A DNA stretch of 64,000 nt from Microcoleus vaginatus WJT46-NPBG5. Lineage in GTDB: Bacteria > Cyanobacteriota > Cyanobacteriia > Cyanobacteriales > Oscillatoriaceae. Positions 17,776-26,012 of this stretch are shown in pieces. Within the stretch, counting starts at the first letter, position 1, and the number at the start of each line of letters is the position of its first letter. The translations under genes and the position numbers were made by a program. The stretch covers positions 120,508 through 184,507 of the forward strand of contig JAHHHM010000013.1 of NCBI GenBank assembly GCA_019359355.1, in the 5' to 3' direction. Under the pieces are notes generated by a model. The model worked only from the letters and a program-made list of their open reading frames with translations. It had not been told where the DNA came from and searched no databases.

Positions 17776-18018
17776 ATGATGTTACTTTTATTACCGATTA
17801 TTGGAATCGCTGCCGGCTGGCTCCCTAGCTATTTTACAAAAGCACACAAATTTGGTTTACCGGCCAACATCGCTTTAGGTGTGTGGGGGGCCGTTGTGGG
17901 CCGCCTGATATTCGATTTACTAGGGTTATCGTCCTACAGCCTGATCGGTTCTATGGTGGTTGCTTTAGCCGGCGCAGTTGCCAGCCAATCCTTAGCAATC
18001 TTAATTGAAATCGCCTAA
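17776..18018 (+). CDS. GlsB/YeaQ/YmgE-like small membrane protein, 80 aa
   Basis: Small hydrophobic protein with three membrane helices: LLLLPIIGIAAGWL, a Gly-rich middle (IALGVWGAVVGRLIFDLLG) and a C-terminal helix. This pattern matches the transglycosylase-associated (GlsB/YeaQ) family, whose role is linked to stress but not biochemically proven. The open frame begins at 17701, but the conserved part starts at the paired ATG codons at 17776/17779, so the later start is used. Only a weak AGGT lies upstream. Confidence 0.7.
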   Translation: MMLLLLPIIGIAAGWLPSYFTKAHKFGLPANIALGVWGAVVGRLIFDLLGLSSYSLIGSMVVALAGAVASQSLAILIEIA

Positions 18019-18241
18019 GATTTTAAGTTTTTTAAGGTTGCCGGTAAACCCCCTCATATCTCCTCTTCTGTGAACGGATAACCACGATTCGCTTGTTGAC
18101 TTTCTCTCTTGAGTTATAAGCCAAAAGAAAGGTTTTATTCTCAGCTATTTTATTGCTTAATAGCTAAGAGATAATAGCTAACAACAAGGTCATGTAATGT
18201 TTTCCGTTTCATAACAACAAAAGCTCAAAGGAGGTTAACCC

Positions 18242-18748
18242 GTGTTTTCTAAGCTGAGGAATACGCCCCAACCAAATCTTGATATTAACATCGGAATTAA
18301 CCCTGAAAGCCGCCAAGAAATTGCCGCCGGCTTATCACGTGTTTTAGCAGACACCTACACCCTTTATCTAAAAACCCATAACTTTTACTGGAACGTCACA
18401 GGGCCGATGTCGCCCCCCTTGCTTCAGATGTTCGAGATGCAATATAGCGAACTGGCCACATCTGTCGATGAAATTGCCTGCCGAATTCGCGCCTTGGGCT
18501 TTCCGGTGCCTGGAACTTATCGGGAATTTGCCCGCCTCAGTATGATCCCAGCCACCGAAGGCGTCCCTTCTGCGGAACACATGATGCGCGAATTGCTAGA
18601 AGGGAATGAAGCCGTTGTCCGTACAGCCCGCTCCGCTGTAGCGATGGTGGAACGCGGCGATGATGAATCCACCCTTGACTTGCTAACGAAACGAATGCAA
18701 GTCCATGAAAAAAATGCTTGGATGCTACGAAGTATGCTATCTGAGTAA
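18242..18748 (+). CDS. dps: Dps/ferritin-like DNA-starvation protein, 168 aa
   Basis: Mini-ferritin that stores iron and protects DNA from oxidants. Starts at GTG 18242, six bases after a perfect AAAGGAGG. The four-helix ferritin text is clear: LADTYTLYLKTHNFYWNVTG, FEMQYSELATSVDEIACRIR, then IRALGFPVPGTY. Compared with E. coli Dps, the first ferroxidase His (HWNMRG) is a Tyr (YWNVTG), with a His three residues earlier, and the second His is also not obvious. This recalls the cyanobacterial Dps subgroup with an altered ferroxidase site (NpDps4 type); that comparison is from memory. Stress genes follow downstream. Confidence 0.9.
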   Translation: MFSKLRNTPQPNLDINIGINPESRQEIAAGLSRVLADTYTLYLKTHNFYWNVTGPMSPPLLQMFEMQYSELATSVDEIACRIRALGFPVPGTYREFARLSMIPATEGVPSAEHMMRELLEGNEAVVRTARSAVAMVERGDDESTLDLLTKRMQVHEKNAWMLRSMLSE

Positions 18749-19273
18749 TCGGCATCATGCTGATTTTGTGAAAAAAAGACTTGTATAACCGGCATCGGCG
18801 CAATCGCTGCCATTTTTCTTCCCTCTCTTGGCGTGTTGTTGAAATTGAGGGGAGGTAGAAATTTTTGTTTGATAAATATCCTTTCGACAGTTCGGGGTTA
18901 CTTCCCTGGACGGATTCATCATTTGGGAATCGTTGGTAAAAATTAAGTACAGGCTCAGCTAAAACGAAATCAGCGCTTAGCTGTAGCCAGCTAGACCCAC
19001 ACAGGGGAAAGACGGCGGCGATCGCGGCACTTCTGACGTATCTGCGGATTGAAAAGCTCCACTCAGGAAATCTCTGTGAAGCCAGGAAATGCGCCACCAC
19101 GCTGGGGAGTTGGCTAGCAAGCCGCTTAGTAAAGAAACAAGGTGAGCTAATTTAACTGAGCTTAATCAAAACATGAAATTAAGACTGAGTTAACAGATGA
19201 GCTTTACTCAAGTCTTGAACCGCTGCCGGCTTTAATGGCATTTAAAAACAAATTCACAGAAAAAGGAGAAAAC
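18749..19273. other. Intergenic region
   Basis: About 525 bases with one HIP1 octamer near 19020. Open frames on the minus strand here have no ribosome-binding site or family features and are judged spurious. No repeats or RNA genes seen. Confidence 0.4.
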
Positions 19274-19783
19274 ATGAGCGACAAATTGACGACCGATCCG
19301 CAAAAAACGACACGGCACGAGACAAAAGCCGATGTGCCGGCAGAACATCAATCCTTCCTAGAAAAAGTAATGGCTGGGGCTGGTCTTGAAGATATCTTTG
19401 ATGCCAGAGACATTACGGAAATTGTGTTCCGAACCATGCGCGACATGATGACAACCGAAGCCTCAGATCGCGTCGCCAGTGAACTGCACGACGAGGCGCA
19501 GCCGAGTCCAGATAGGGCGTTGCACAATGAAGTCGCTGACCTCTGGAAAGATACCAACCCAATTGTCGCCTTCCTCAGCCGAGTACGCCCTGCACTAGAA
19601 ATCAAACCAGAGACTTTTATCCGTCGCATTCGTGAAGAAGGTGGCTTGCAAGGTGACGTAGCACCCGAAACCGCAATCAAGGCTGTCTTTTCTGCAACAA
19701 AAGACGAATTATCAGCCGAAAGAATTCAAGAAATTGCCAACATTTTACCCGGTGAGATCCGGCAAATGTGGGATCAAGCTTAA
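19274..19783 (+). CDS. DUF2267 family protein, 169 aa
   Basis: Cytoplasmic helical protein. FLEKVMAGAGL, then TEIVFRTMRDMMTTEASDRV and the C-terminal LPGEIRQMWD fit the DUF2267 pattern, where two similar halves each contain a run like L-P-x-E-(I/L)-(R/A)-x-L-W. Function unknown; such genes often sit with stress genes. ATG 19274 is chosen because AAGGAG lies six bases upstream; the frame is open back to 19235. It is followed by another small acidic protein 95 bases later, perhaps cotranscribed. Confidence 0.8.
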   Translation: MSDKLTTDPQKTTRHETKADVPAEHQSFLEKVMAGAGLEDIFDARDITEIVFRTMRDMMTTEASDRVASELHDEAQPSPDRALHNEVADLWKDTNPIVAFLSRVRPALEIKPETFIRRIREEGGLQGDVAPETAIKAVFSATKDELSAERIQEIANILPGEIRQMWDQA

Positions 19784-19877
19784 ATAACTCCAGAAGCTAT
19801 TAGCTGTTAGTTCACTCACTAATGGCTAATTGCCCAGGATTGCGTAATTTTGAAATTAACAAGTTTTAGAGGCTGTT

Positions 19878-20144
19878 ATGTCTGAACACAACAAACAAGA
19901 TACTCACCGCAGTGCAAATCCAGGTGATCGCATTGATGACTCGAAATCTCTTGAAGAAAAGAAACAGCAATTAGCCGTAGACTCTCCTGATATCACCGGC
20001 GACCATATTGAAGTGCCCACTTACTTTATCGTAGAAGAGCCGGACGGAGAAGAGAAAGCACTTCATCACGTCAAAGATGCTGAAGAAATTTCTGATGTAA
20101 TTCGGCAAGCTCGTGTTGATGAAAACGGCAATCGAGTTTGGTGA
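19878..20144 (+). CDS. Small acidic hypothetical protein, 88 aa
   Basis: I do not recognise a named family. The N-terminal half is polar and probably disordered; the C-terminal half (EVPTYFIVEEPDGEE then A-E-E-I-S-D-V-I-R-Q-A) looks like a small folded strand-helix unit. An AGAGG lies seven bases before the ATG. It follows a DUF2267 gene in the same direction and is followed by a hairpin, so the two may form one transcript. Confidence 0.65.
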   Translation: MSEHNKQDTHRSANPGDRIDDSKSLEEKKQQLAVDSPDITGDHIEVPTYFIVEEPDGEEKALHHVKDAEEISDVIRQARVDENGNRVW

Positions 20145-20168
20145 TTAACCTCCGAGATCCCTTCCCTT

Positions 20169-20203
20169 CTAATAGAGATAGCTTAATGACTTATCTCTAT
20201 TAG
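20169..20203 (+). terminator. Hairpin after the DUF2267 pair
   Basis: CTAATAGAGATA (20169-20180) pairs perfectly with TATCTCTATTAG (20192-20203), with an 11-base loop. No T tract, so it could be a weak terminator or an RNA-stabilising stem. Confidence 0.6.
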
Positions 20204-20340
20204 GGATGGAATACAGATAGACCTTTTTTTCTAAATTTATTAAGATTGTTTTCAACAATCTCCATTCTAGCTTATTCAGTTTGCGTAAGCTTCTGAATTT
20301 TGCTAAATCACTTTTTGTCTGGCTTTTATTGGTAGAAATC

Positions 20341-20883
20341 ATGGAAACTTCAGAACGCAATACAGCCCCTTATCCCAATATTCCACCCGTCATTGAAACG
20401 CATGATAGCGAATATAATGACAGTGGCATTCCCAGTACGGTTGCGATTGTTGGCCATCCGCTCCATCCCGCTATTGTTCTCTTCCCGATAGCGTTTCTCG
20501 TTGGGGTGCTGGGAAGCGATCTGGGTTACTGGTTAACAAATGACCCCTTCTGGGCAAGAGCTTCTGTTTGGCTACTTATTGTTGGCCTTGTCAGTGGCGT
20601 TGTAGCAGCAATCACCGGCTTTTTAGACTTCTTTAAAATTAAAAGAGTTCGGGATCGCAGCGCCGGCTGGATTCACATGGCCTGCAACGTGGTAGTTATG
20701 GCGTTATCGCTCGTTAGCTTGGTGCTGCGTATGGGCGATCCAGTTAGTCCAATTGTCCCTTGGGGTCTGGGGATTTCAGTGGTTGTGGCAACATTGTTGG
20801 GCATTAGCGGCTGGTTTGGCGGAGAACTGACTTTCCGACACAAAATTGGTGTGATTGGAAAGAGTCGGGAACATCACTCCTAA
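20341..20883 (+). CDS. DUF2231 membrane protein, 180 aa
   Basis: The opening GHPLHPAIVLFPIAFLVG is the signature of DUF2231, with paired His residues that may bind a metal or heme (inference). Four membrane segments follow (about residues 40-60, 75-100, 115-135 and 145-165). The frame is open to a TTG at 20281, but ATG 20341 matches the family start. A sharp terminator follows. Function unknown in general. Confidence 0.85.
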   Translation: METSERNTAPYPNIPPVIETHDSEYNDSGIPSTVAIVGHPLHPAIVLFPIAFLVGVLGSDLGYWLTNDPFWARASVWLLIVGLVSGVVAAITGFLDFFKIKRVRDRSAGWIHMACNVVVMALSLVSLVLRMGDPVSPIVPWGLGISVVVATLLGISGWFGGELTFRHKIGVIGKSREHHS

Positions 20884-20911
20884 TTGAAAGGAGGAGTGGC
20901 AAAGGGTGAAG

Positions 20912-20940
20912 AATGGGCGGTAGCTATACCGCCCATTTTA
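20912..20940 (+). terminator. Terminator after the DUF2231 gene
   Basis: AATGGGCGGT (20912-20921) pairs perfectly with ACCGCCCATT (20928-20937), followed by TTA. A strong GC stem about 30 bases after the stop, with a short T run. Confidence 0.7.
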
Positions 20941-21072
20941 GGTGAAATTTATGGGTTAATTCTTTTTTGTTTCTCTTTCTCTGGGCTGATGGCTCTCAGT
21001 CCCCAACAAATTAACAATTAAATTAGATAAAGCTTATAGAAGCGAAAAAAGCAATTTTAAAAGGAGGTAATG

Positions 21073-21657
21073 ATGAATTACCACAAACAATCGTTCAAAA
21101 AAAATATTGGTTTAGTGGGAGCAGTTTGTGCCGGCGTGATGCTGAGCATTGCAGCGCTTCCTACGGCGAGTGTGGCACAGCGAACCTCGCCCCTCAATCC
21201 CAACCCCAGTATTTTTAATGAACCGCAATTTAGAAATCGGCAGCGCAACCCTGAGATGAATCCTCAGATGGCTCCTGCCGAATTGCCGGTAGTGCAGCCG
21301 CAGCAAACGACAGTGCCACTACCAGAGCAGCAAAGATCCCCAATGGCCCGGATCGAGCCGGTGAATGGTCAAGTCAAGATTAAACTGATGAATGTCACAG
21401 GAGATCCCGTGACTTATCAGGTGATTGGAGATACCCAACAGCGAGTGCTCTCCAGCCAGTCTGAAATTACCCTTAGCGATTTAAAAGCACCTGTCACCCT
21501 TACCTTCCAACGCCCAAATGGGGCGCTCATCCAAGTGATGCCAGAAGTTGCTTCTGAACCGGGTGTGCTGGAAATCACTTTAGATTCAACCACCAATTTA
21601 GGGACTGACAAAAGCGCCTTAAGGGTAGAAGAAAGCGGTCTGATTTTTTTGAATTAA
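21073..21657 (+). CDS. Secreted hypothetical protein, 194 aa
   Basis: Sec signal peptide: basic start (NYHKQSFKKN), hydrophobic core (GLVGAVCAGVMLSIAALP) and a likely cleavage at SVA-QR. A Pro/Asn/Gln-rich linker of about 60 residues precedes a small beta-rich domain (GQVKIKLMNVTGDPVTYQVI...). Two ATG codons are adjacent; 21073 sits five bases from AAGGAGG and is preferred over 21070. No family recognised; likely periplasmic. Hairpins follow. Confidence 0.7.
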   Translation: MNYHKQSFKKNIGLVGAVCAGVMLSIAALPTASVAQRTSPLNPNPSIFNEPQFRNRQRNPEMNPQMAPAELPVVQPQQTTVPLPEQQRSPMARIEPVNGQVKIKLMNVTGDPVTYQVIGDTQQRVLSSQSEITLSDLKAPVTLTFQRPNGALIQVMPEVASEPGVLEITLDSTTNLGTDKSALRVEESGLIFLN

Positions 21658-21770
21658 AAGTCGCTGTTGAAGGATGAAGGTTAAAATTTCATTCTTCATC
21701 TTGCTTATACAACACCGCCTCAAGCAGGTGCCGGCATCAGCGCAAATACTCAAGTTTCGGTTTATCATAA

Positions 21771-21817
21771 TAAACGGACAAAAAACTCCGCCCCTCGTGT
21801 TGTTTTTTGTCCGTTTA
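21771..21817. repeat. Perfect 16-bp inverted repeat
   Basis: TAAACGGACAAAAAAC (21771-21786) pairs perfectly with GTTTTTTGTCCGTTTA (21802-21817) around a 15-base loop. A second small stem, GATGAAG/CTTCATC, lies at 21673-21700. It lies between a stop and the next gene's start. It may terminate in both directions, since each arm contains an A6/T6 run. Confidence 0.7.
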
Positions 21818-21867
21818 CTATGAGCGTTAAAAATTAAACAAACCCAAGAAGGAGAGAAGAATAAGTC

Positions 21868-22596
21868 GTGATCGTTAATCTTGTTGAAAATGGTTGGGAA
21901 GTCATTTACCATCGCGCCCACGCTTTGTTAGCCGCTCAATTAGCGGGACAGTGGAAAAAATCCGAATCTCCCCTTCGCTTGTACGAAACAATTGCCGCTA
22001 TTTCCCATCATGACGATCTTGAACGCGAATGGGAAGGCAACCAACTTACCGAAGCCGGTGCACCTTTAGACTTTACCCTCGATAAAAAAACTTCTCTTCC
22101 AAAACTGAGAGAACTCACGACAAATTCCCGATATCGGGGACGGTGGGTGGCCATGCTAATTTCTATGCACACCAGCTTTTTAAATGAAGGCAAACGCGGC
22201 GAATCAAAAGAACTTGATGAATTTCTAGACGAACAACTCGAACATCAAAAAAAATGGCGAAAAGAGTTAAAAATCACCAAAAAAGAAGCTGAAGAAGCTT
22301 ATGCCTTTTTTCAATGGTGTGATCGCCTGTCCCTAATTTTGTGTATGGGCAACTTACCAGCCGGCCAGCGATTTCTAGAAATTAGTAAAGGCCCAGACGG
22401 GACGCGTTACGATATTTTGGAAAGAAGTGATGGACTCGTTACCGTGGAACCTTGGCCTTTTGATGCAGAAAAATTTACGGTAAACGTTGAAGCGTCTTCC
22501 CTCACTCAAATAAAATTTGAGAGTAACGAAGAACTCAAAGAAGCCTTGCAAACAGCTCCAATTAAAACTTTAGAATGGACATTTGTGAAGTCATAA
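21868..22596 (+). CDS. DUF3891 family protein, 242 aa
   Basis: Soluble protein whose N-terminal HRAHALLAAQLAGQW and AAISHHDDLEREW carry conserved His/Asp residues as in DUF3891. These resemble a metal-dependent HD-type arrangement (inference). The later H-x-S-F and Q-W-C-D-R-L-S-L motifs fit the same family. The GTG start at 21868 has AAGGAG about 13 bases upstream, longer than ideal; no better start is present. It lies 65 bases before frmA in the same direction and could be cotranscribed with it. Confidence 0.75.
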   Translation: MIVNLVENGWEVIYHRAHALLAAQLAGQWKKSESPLRLYETIAAISHHDDLEREWEGNQLTEAGAPLDFTLDKKTSLPKLRELTTNSRYRGRWVAMLISMHTSFLNEGKRGESKELDEFLDEQLEHQKKWRKELKITKKEAEEAYAFFQWCDRLSLILCMGNLPAGQRFLEISKGPDGTRYDILERSDGLVTVEPWPFDAEKFTVNVEASSLTQIKFESNEELKEALQTAPIKTLEWTFVKS

Positions 22597-22661
22597 TTGT
22601 TTCAAATTAACTTCAGTCTTCCTAATCCCAGAATTCTATTGAATCGCCCTCGGAGTTAACT

Positions 22662-23774
22662 ATGGATGTCAAAGCAGCAGTCGCCTTTGAAGCCGGCAAA
22701 CCTTTAAGCTTGGAAACCGTTAAACTAGAACCTCCCAAAGCTGGGGAAGTGCTGGTTGAAATCAAAGCCAGCGGCATCTGCCACACGGACGCCTACACCC
22801 TCTCCGGGGCTGATCCTGAAGGGCTATTTCCGGCGATTTTGGGGCATGAGGGTGCGGGAGTTGTGGTGGAAGTTGGGAAAGATGTCACCAGCCTTAAACC
22901 GGGGGATCACGTCATTCCCCTCTATACCCCAGAGTGCCGGCAATGCGAATATTGTTTGAGTAAAAAAACAAATCTTTGTCAAGCGATTCGTTTAACCCAA
23001 GGCAAAGGGTTAATGCCGGATGGCAGCAGCCGGTTTTCTCTAGACGGACAGATGTTGCATCACTACATGGGAACATCAACGTTTGCAAACTATACGGTTT
23101 TGCCAGAAATTGCTGTTGCAAAAATTCGAGAAGACGCGCCTTTTGAAAAGGTTTGTTATATTGGCTGCGGTGTCACAACCGGCATTGGTGCAGTTATTTA
23201 TACAGCCAAAGTAGAACCGGGATCGAAGGTAATTGTTTTTGGCTTGGGTGGCATTGGTTTAAATGTCATTCAGGGAGCAAAAATGGTGGGTGCTGATATG
23301 ATTGTGGGCGTTGATCTCAATCCTGAAAAACGCGCAATTGCTGAAAAATTCGGCATGACTCACTTTGTCAATCCCAAAGAAGTTGAGGGGGATTTAGTTC
23401 CCTATTTAGTCGATTTAACCAAAGGCGGTGCGGATTACACATTTGAGTGTATTGGTAATGTTAAAGTCATGCGTCAAGCTTTGGAATGCTGCCATAAAGG
23501 TTGGGGCGTGAGTGTGATTATTGGCGTTGCCGGTGCCGGCCAAGAAATTAGCACTCGTCCCTTTCAGTTAGTCACCGGGCGCGTTTGGAAAGGTTCGGCT
23601 TTTGGCGGTGCCAGAGGTCGCACAGATGTGCCTAAAATTGTTGATTGGTACATGGAAGGCAAAATTAATATTGATGACTTGATTACTCATGTGATGCCGG
23701 TTGATAAAATTAATGAAGGCTTTGAATTAATGCACAAAGGTGAATCAATTCGCAGCGTTGTGACTTTTTCCTAG
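22662..23774 (+). CDS. frmA: S-(hydroxymethyl)glutathione dehydrogenase (class III alcohol dehydrogenase), 370 aa
   Basis: Oxidises S-hydroxymethylglutathione, the spontaneous adduct of formaldehyde and glutathione, to S-formylglutathione with NAD+. The catalytic zinc site is seen in [12 protein letters not shown] and GHEGAGVV, the structural zinc site in [15 protein letters not shown], and the NAD fold in [14 protein letters not shown] with an acidic D at the end of the second strand. Full length. It is followed by a broken small ORF and then fghA, the next enzyme of the pathway. An S-nitrosoglutathione reductase role is also known for this class. Confidence 0.95.
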   Translation: MDVKAAVAFEAGKPLSLETVKLEPPKAGEVLVEIKASGICHTDAYTLSGADPEGLFPAILGHEGAGVVVEVGKDVTSLKPGDHVIPLYTPECRQCEYCLSKKTNLCQAIRLTQGKGLMPDGSSRFSLDGQMLHHYMGTSTFANYTVLPEIAVAKIREDAPFEKVCYIGCGVTTGIGAVIYTAKVEPGSKVIVFGLGGIGLNVIQGAKMVGADMIVGVDLNPEKRAIAEKFGMTHFVNPKEVEGDLVPYLVDLTKGGADYTFECIGNVKVMRQALECCHKGWGVSVIIGVAGAGQEISTRPFQLVTGRVWKGSAFGGARGRTDVPKIVDWYMEGKINIDDLITHVMPVDKINEGFELMHKGESIRSVVTFS

Positions 23775-23792
23775 TTAAGCAGGAAGGCTAGA

Positions 23793-23969
23793 ATGTCAAG
23801 TCAAGCTAATATTGAACTCGCTCGCCGGTTTATTGACGAACTTTGAAATCAGCGAATCAAGGATGGAAAGATTGCCTTAAATCAGACACTTGTGGTTAGC
23901 CTGGGTTTCTTGCAGCAATTGGAAGTCTTGCCAGACAATGCTACAATTCTTTCCCAAGGGCGAGAATGA
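23793..23969 (+). pseudogene. Small ORF broken by an in-frame TGA (SnoaL-like start)
   Basis: ATG 23793 with AGGAAGG upstream encodes SSQANIELARRFIDEL. Then TGA (23844-23846) is followed by 40 further in-frame codons to a second TGA. The opening resembles SnoaL-like proteins, in which the next residue is usually Trp in an E-L-W-N run, so a TGG to TGA mutation is likely. The rest (VVSLGFLQQLEVLPDNAT) does not obviously fit SnoaL, so there may also be an internal deletion. It sits between two formaldehyde-detoxification genes. Confidence 0.5.
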
Positions 23970-24033
23970 AAATTGCCCTGATTTAAATCAGGATTTTGTC
24001 TAAACGCTCAAATAATTTAACCTCTAAAATCGA

Positions 24034-24882
24034 ATGTCTGCATCTCTTAATTTGATCAGCGAAAACCTGTGTTTCGGTGGAAGCGTTAACTTTTATAGCC
24101 ACGAATCAGAATGCTGTAAAGGTGAAATGCGATTTTCAATTTATTTGCCACCGCAAGCTAAATTAAAGTCGGTGCCGGTGCTTTATTTTCTATCAGGTTT
24201 AACCTGTACAGAAGAAAATTTTATGGCAAAAGCCGGCGCACAGAAATACGCAGCCGAACACGGTTTAATGTTGGTTGTCCCGGATACCAGCCCACGCAAC
24301 ACCGGCATCCCCGGAGAAGACGATCAATATGATTTAGGCAGCGGCGCTGGCTTTTATCTCGATGCGACTGCCGAACCCTGGCGAGCACGCTACCAAATGT
24401 ATAGTTATGTTGTTCGTGAATTGCCGGCACTTATTGCGGAAAATTTCCCGATAAAACAAGATAAGCAAGGCATTTTTGGTCATTCAATGGGCGGGCATGG
24501 GGCGTTAGTTTGCGCCTTAAGAAACCCTAATCTCTACAAATCAGTTTCAGCCCTTGCGCCAATTGCCGCACCCATAAACTCTGAGTGGGGACAAAAAGTT
24601 TTTACCCATTACCTCGGTAATGAGAGAGAAAGCTGGCTTGCCTATGATGCCACGCAACTGGTAAAAAAAGCCGGTTTTCATAGCCCTATTCTTATCGATC
24701 AAGGCACTGCCGATCCATATTTAGCAGGACAGTTGCTACCCCAAATATTTGAGCAAGCTTGCAAAGAAGCCGGTCAACCTGTGACGTTGCGGATGCAAGA
24801 AGGCTACAATCACGGTTATTACTTTGTCGCCAGTTTTATTGAAGATCACATCCGCCATCACGCCGCCGCTTTATGCGGATAA
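24034..24882 (+). CDS. fghA: S-formylglutathione hydrolase (esterase D family), 282 aa
   Basis: Hydrolyses S-formylglutathione to formate and glutathione, completing the pathway begun by FrmA. The nucleophile lies in FGHSMGGHGAL, the acid in LIDQGTADPY and the His in YNHGYYF, giving a full Ser-Asp-His triad. N-terminal text (FYSHESECCKGEMRFSIYLP) is typical of the family. Length is normal. Starts at ATG 24034 with no strong ribosome-binding site; probably cotranscribed with frmA across the 260-base gap holding the broken ORF. Confidence 0.95.
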   Translation: MSASLNLISENLCFGGSVNFYSHESECCKGEMRFSIYLPPQAKLKSVPVLYFLSGLTCTEENFMAKAGAQKYAAEHGLMLVVPDTSPRNTGIPGEDDQYDLGSGAGFYLDATAEPWRARYQMYSYVVRELPALIAENFPIKQDKQGIFGHSMGGHGALVCALRNPNLYKSVSALAPIAAPINSEWGQKVFTHYLGNERESWLAYDATQLVKKAGFHSPILIDQGTADPYLAGQLLPQIFEQACKEAGQPVTLRMQEGYNHGYYFVASFIEDHIRHHAAALCG

Positions 24883-24983
24883 GTTTACCAACTTGGGGGC
24901 CTTTGAAAAGATTTGTAATAGCCATTTAGCATTCTAATTGCTAGTGCTAGAATAAACCTCAATTTCAGCCCCTGAAGGAAACG

Positions 24984-25403
24984 ATGAAAAAGACTTGGGT
25001 AAGTTTGGGAGTGATGGCGCTGTGTTTAGCAAGCTTCTCAAGAGGAAAAGCTGCAAGTGCTTTCCCCTTACAAGATGGTGTTTACAGAGTTGGATCTAGA
25101 TATATTCAGATCGCCCAACAAAATGAGCGAATTTGCTTCAGAGGATTTTCAATGAGGGGGGCAACTATCGCTTCTGTTGAACCCGATCCTGAGCGTCCTG
25201 ATTTTTATATTATTAACGGACTGGATAATACTGTTTTAACGCAGCAAGATATTGACACGTTACTCATTGGCCCTATCAATCGCTTGCTCAAGTATCCTGC
25301 GGATTACGAGTTTCCTAGAGACTTAGATGAGGATCTCCAAGAATGTCTGAATTCTACGGAACCATTCTACAAGCAAATCTCTGGCGGGCGGGGTGGCCGT
25401 TAG
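24984..25403 (+). CDS. Secreted hypothetical protein, 139 aa
   Basis: Begins with a clear Sec signal peptide (MKKTWVSLGVMALCLASFS) with likely cleavage near A-S-A. The mature part holds a compact beta-rich region starting FPLQDGVYRVGSRYIQIAQQ, two Cys residues far apart and an R-G-G-R C-terminus. AAGGAAA lies upstream of the ATG. No named family recognised; similar short secreted proteins are common in cyanobacteria. Confidence 0.65.
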   Translation: MKKTWVSLGVMALCLASFSRGKAASAFPLQDGVYRVGSRYIQIAQQNERICFRGFSMRGATIASVEPDPERPDFYIINGLDNTVLTQQDIDTLLIGPINRLLKYPADYEFPRDLDEDLQECLNSTEPFYKQISGGRGGR

Positions 25404-25486
25404 AAAATATTTAAACGTCTTATGTTGACACCGGCACCCCGATCAAAATCGCTATCATGGCAGTGTAGAGAAAAGTTGCACTCGCC

Positions 25487-25867
25487 ATGCTCAAAATTCC
25501 TGAGAGGCTTAAGAAATTTGTAGCGATGGGATTGGCGTTGTTGTTGGGATTGGTTATCCTGCAAACATTTAAGCCGGCTCAAGCTCAATCTGGTGACGAT
25601 GCCCGCGTTTCTCGCCTAGAGTCCGAAGTTTATAATCTGAGAGCGCAAATTAGCCGGCTGGAATCCCAAGTTTATCGCCTAAATAACCGGGCCGGTTCCT
25701 CCGGAACGACCTCAACCACACGAGAGATTGAACCTGAACCTGAATATATTCCGCCCCGTGCCGTCCCAGACCCAATGTTTAGCAGGCTTGCAACCTTAGT
25801 CATTGAACTCAAAGAACGCATTGATGGAATTGACGCTCGACTCACCGATGTAGAAAACAATCAATAA
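25487..25867 (+). CDS. Exported or anchored coiled-coil protein, 126 aa
   Basis: A hydrophobic N-terminal segment (MGLALLLGLVILQTF, then A-Q-A-Q-S) is a signal peptide or anchor. After it come heptad-rich helices (RVSRLESEVYNLRAQISRLE), a Thr/Ser- and Pro-rich linker and a second short coiled coil (LVIELKERIDGIDARL). Likely a periplasmic oligomer; function unknown. It lies alone between two unrelated genes in the same direction. Confidence 0.65.
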   Translation: MLKIPERLKKFVAMGLALLLGLVILQTFKPAQAQSGDDARVSRLESEVYNLRAQISRLESQVYRLNNRAGSSGTTSTTREIEPEPEYIPPRAVPDPMFSRLATLVIELKERIDGIDARLTDVENNQ

Positions 25868-26012
25868 CATCAAACCTTTCATCATCTATCTATCCATCAA
25901 ACTCATCCGTTCTTATCATTTATCCATCAAAACTATCTGTGTTTATCTGTGTCCATCTGTGGTTAAAAAACTCCCCAAACCTTTTTAACCAACCCATTAT
26001 CCCCTGCCATTC

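Noticed and set aside
18537..19100. Minus-strand open frame of 187 codons over the Dps 3' half and spacer
   Set aside because: Overlaps dps antisense, has no ribosome-binding site and no family features; composition is poor for protein.
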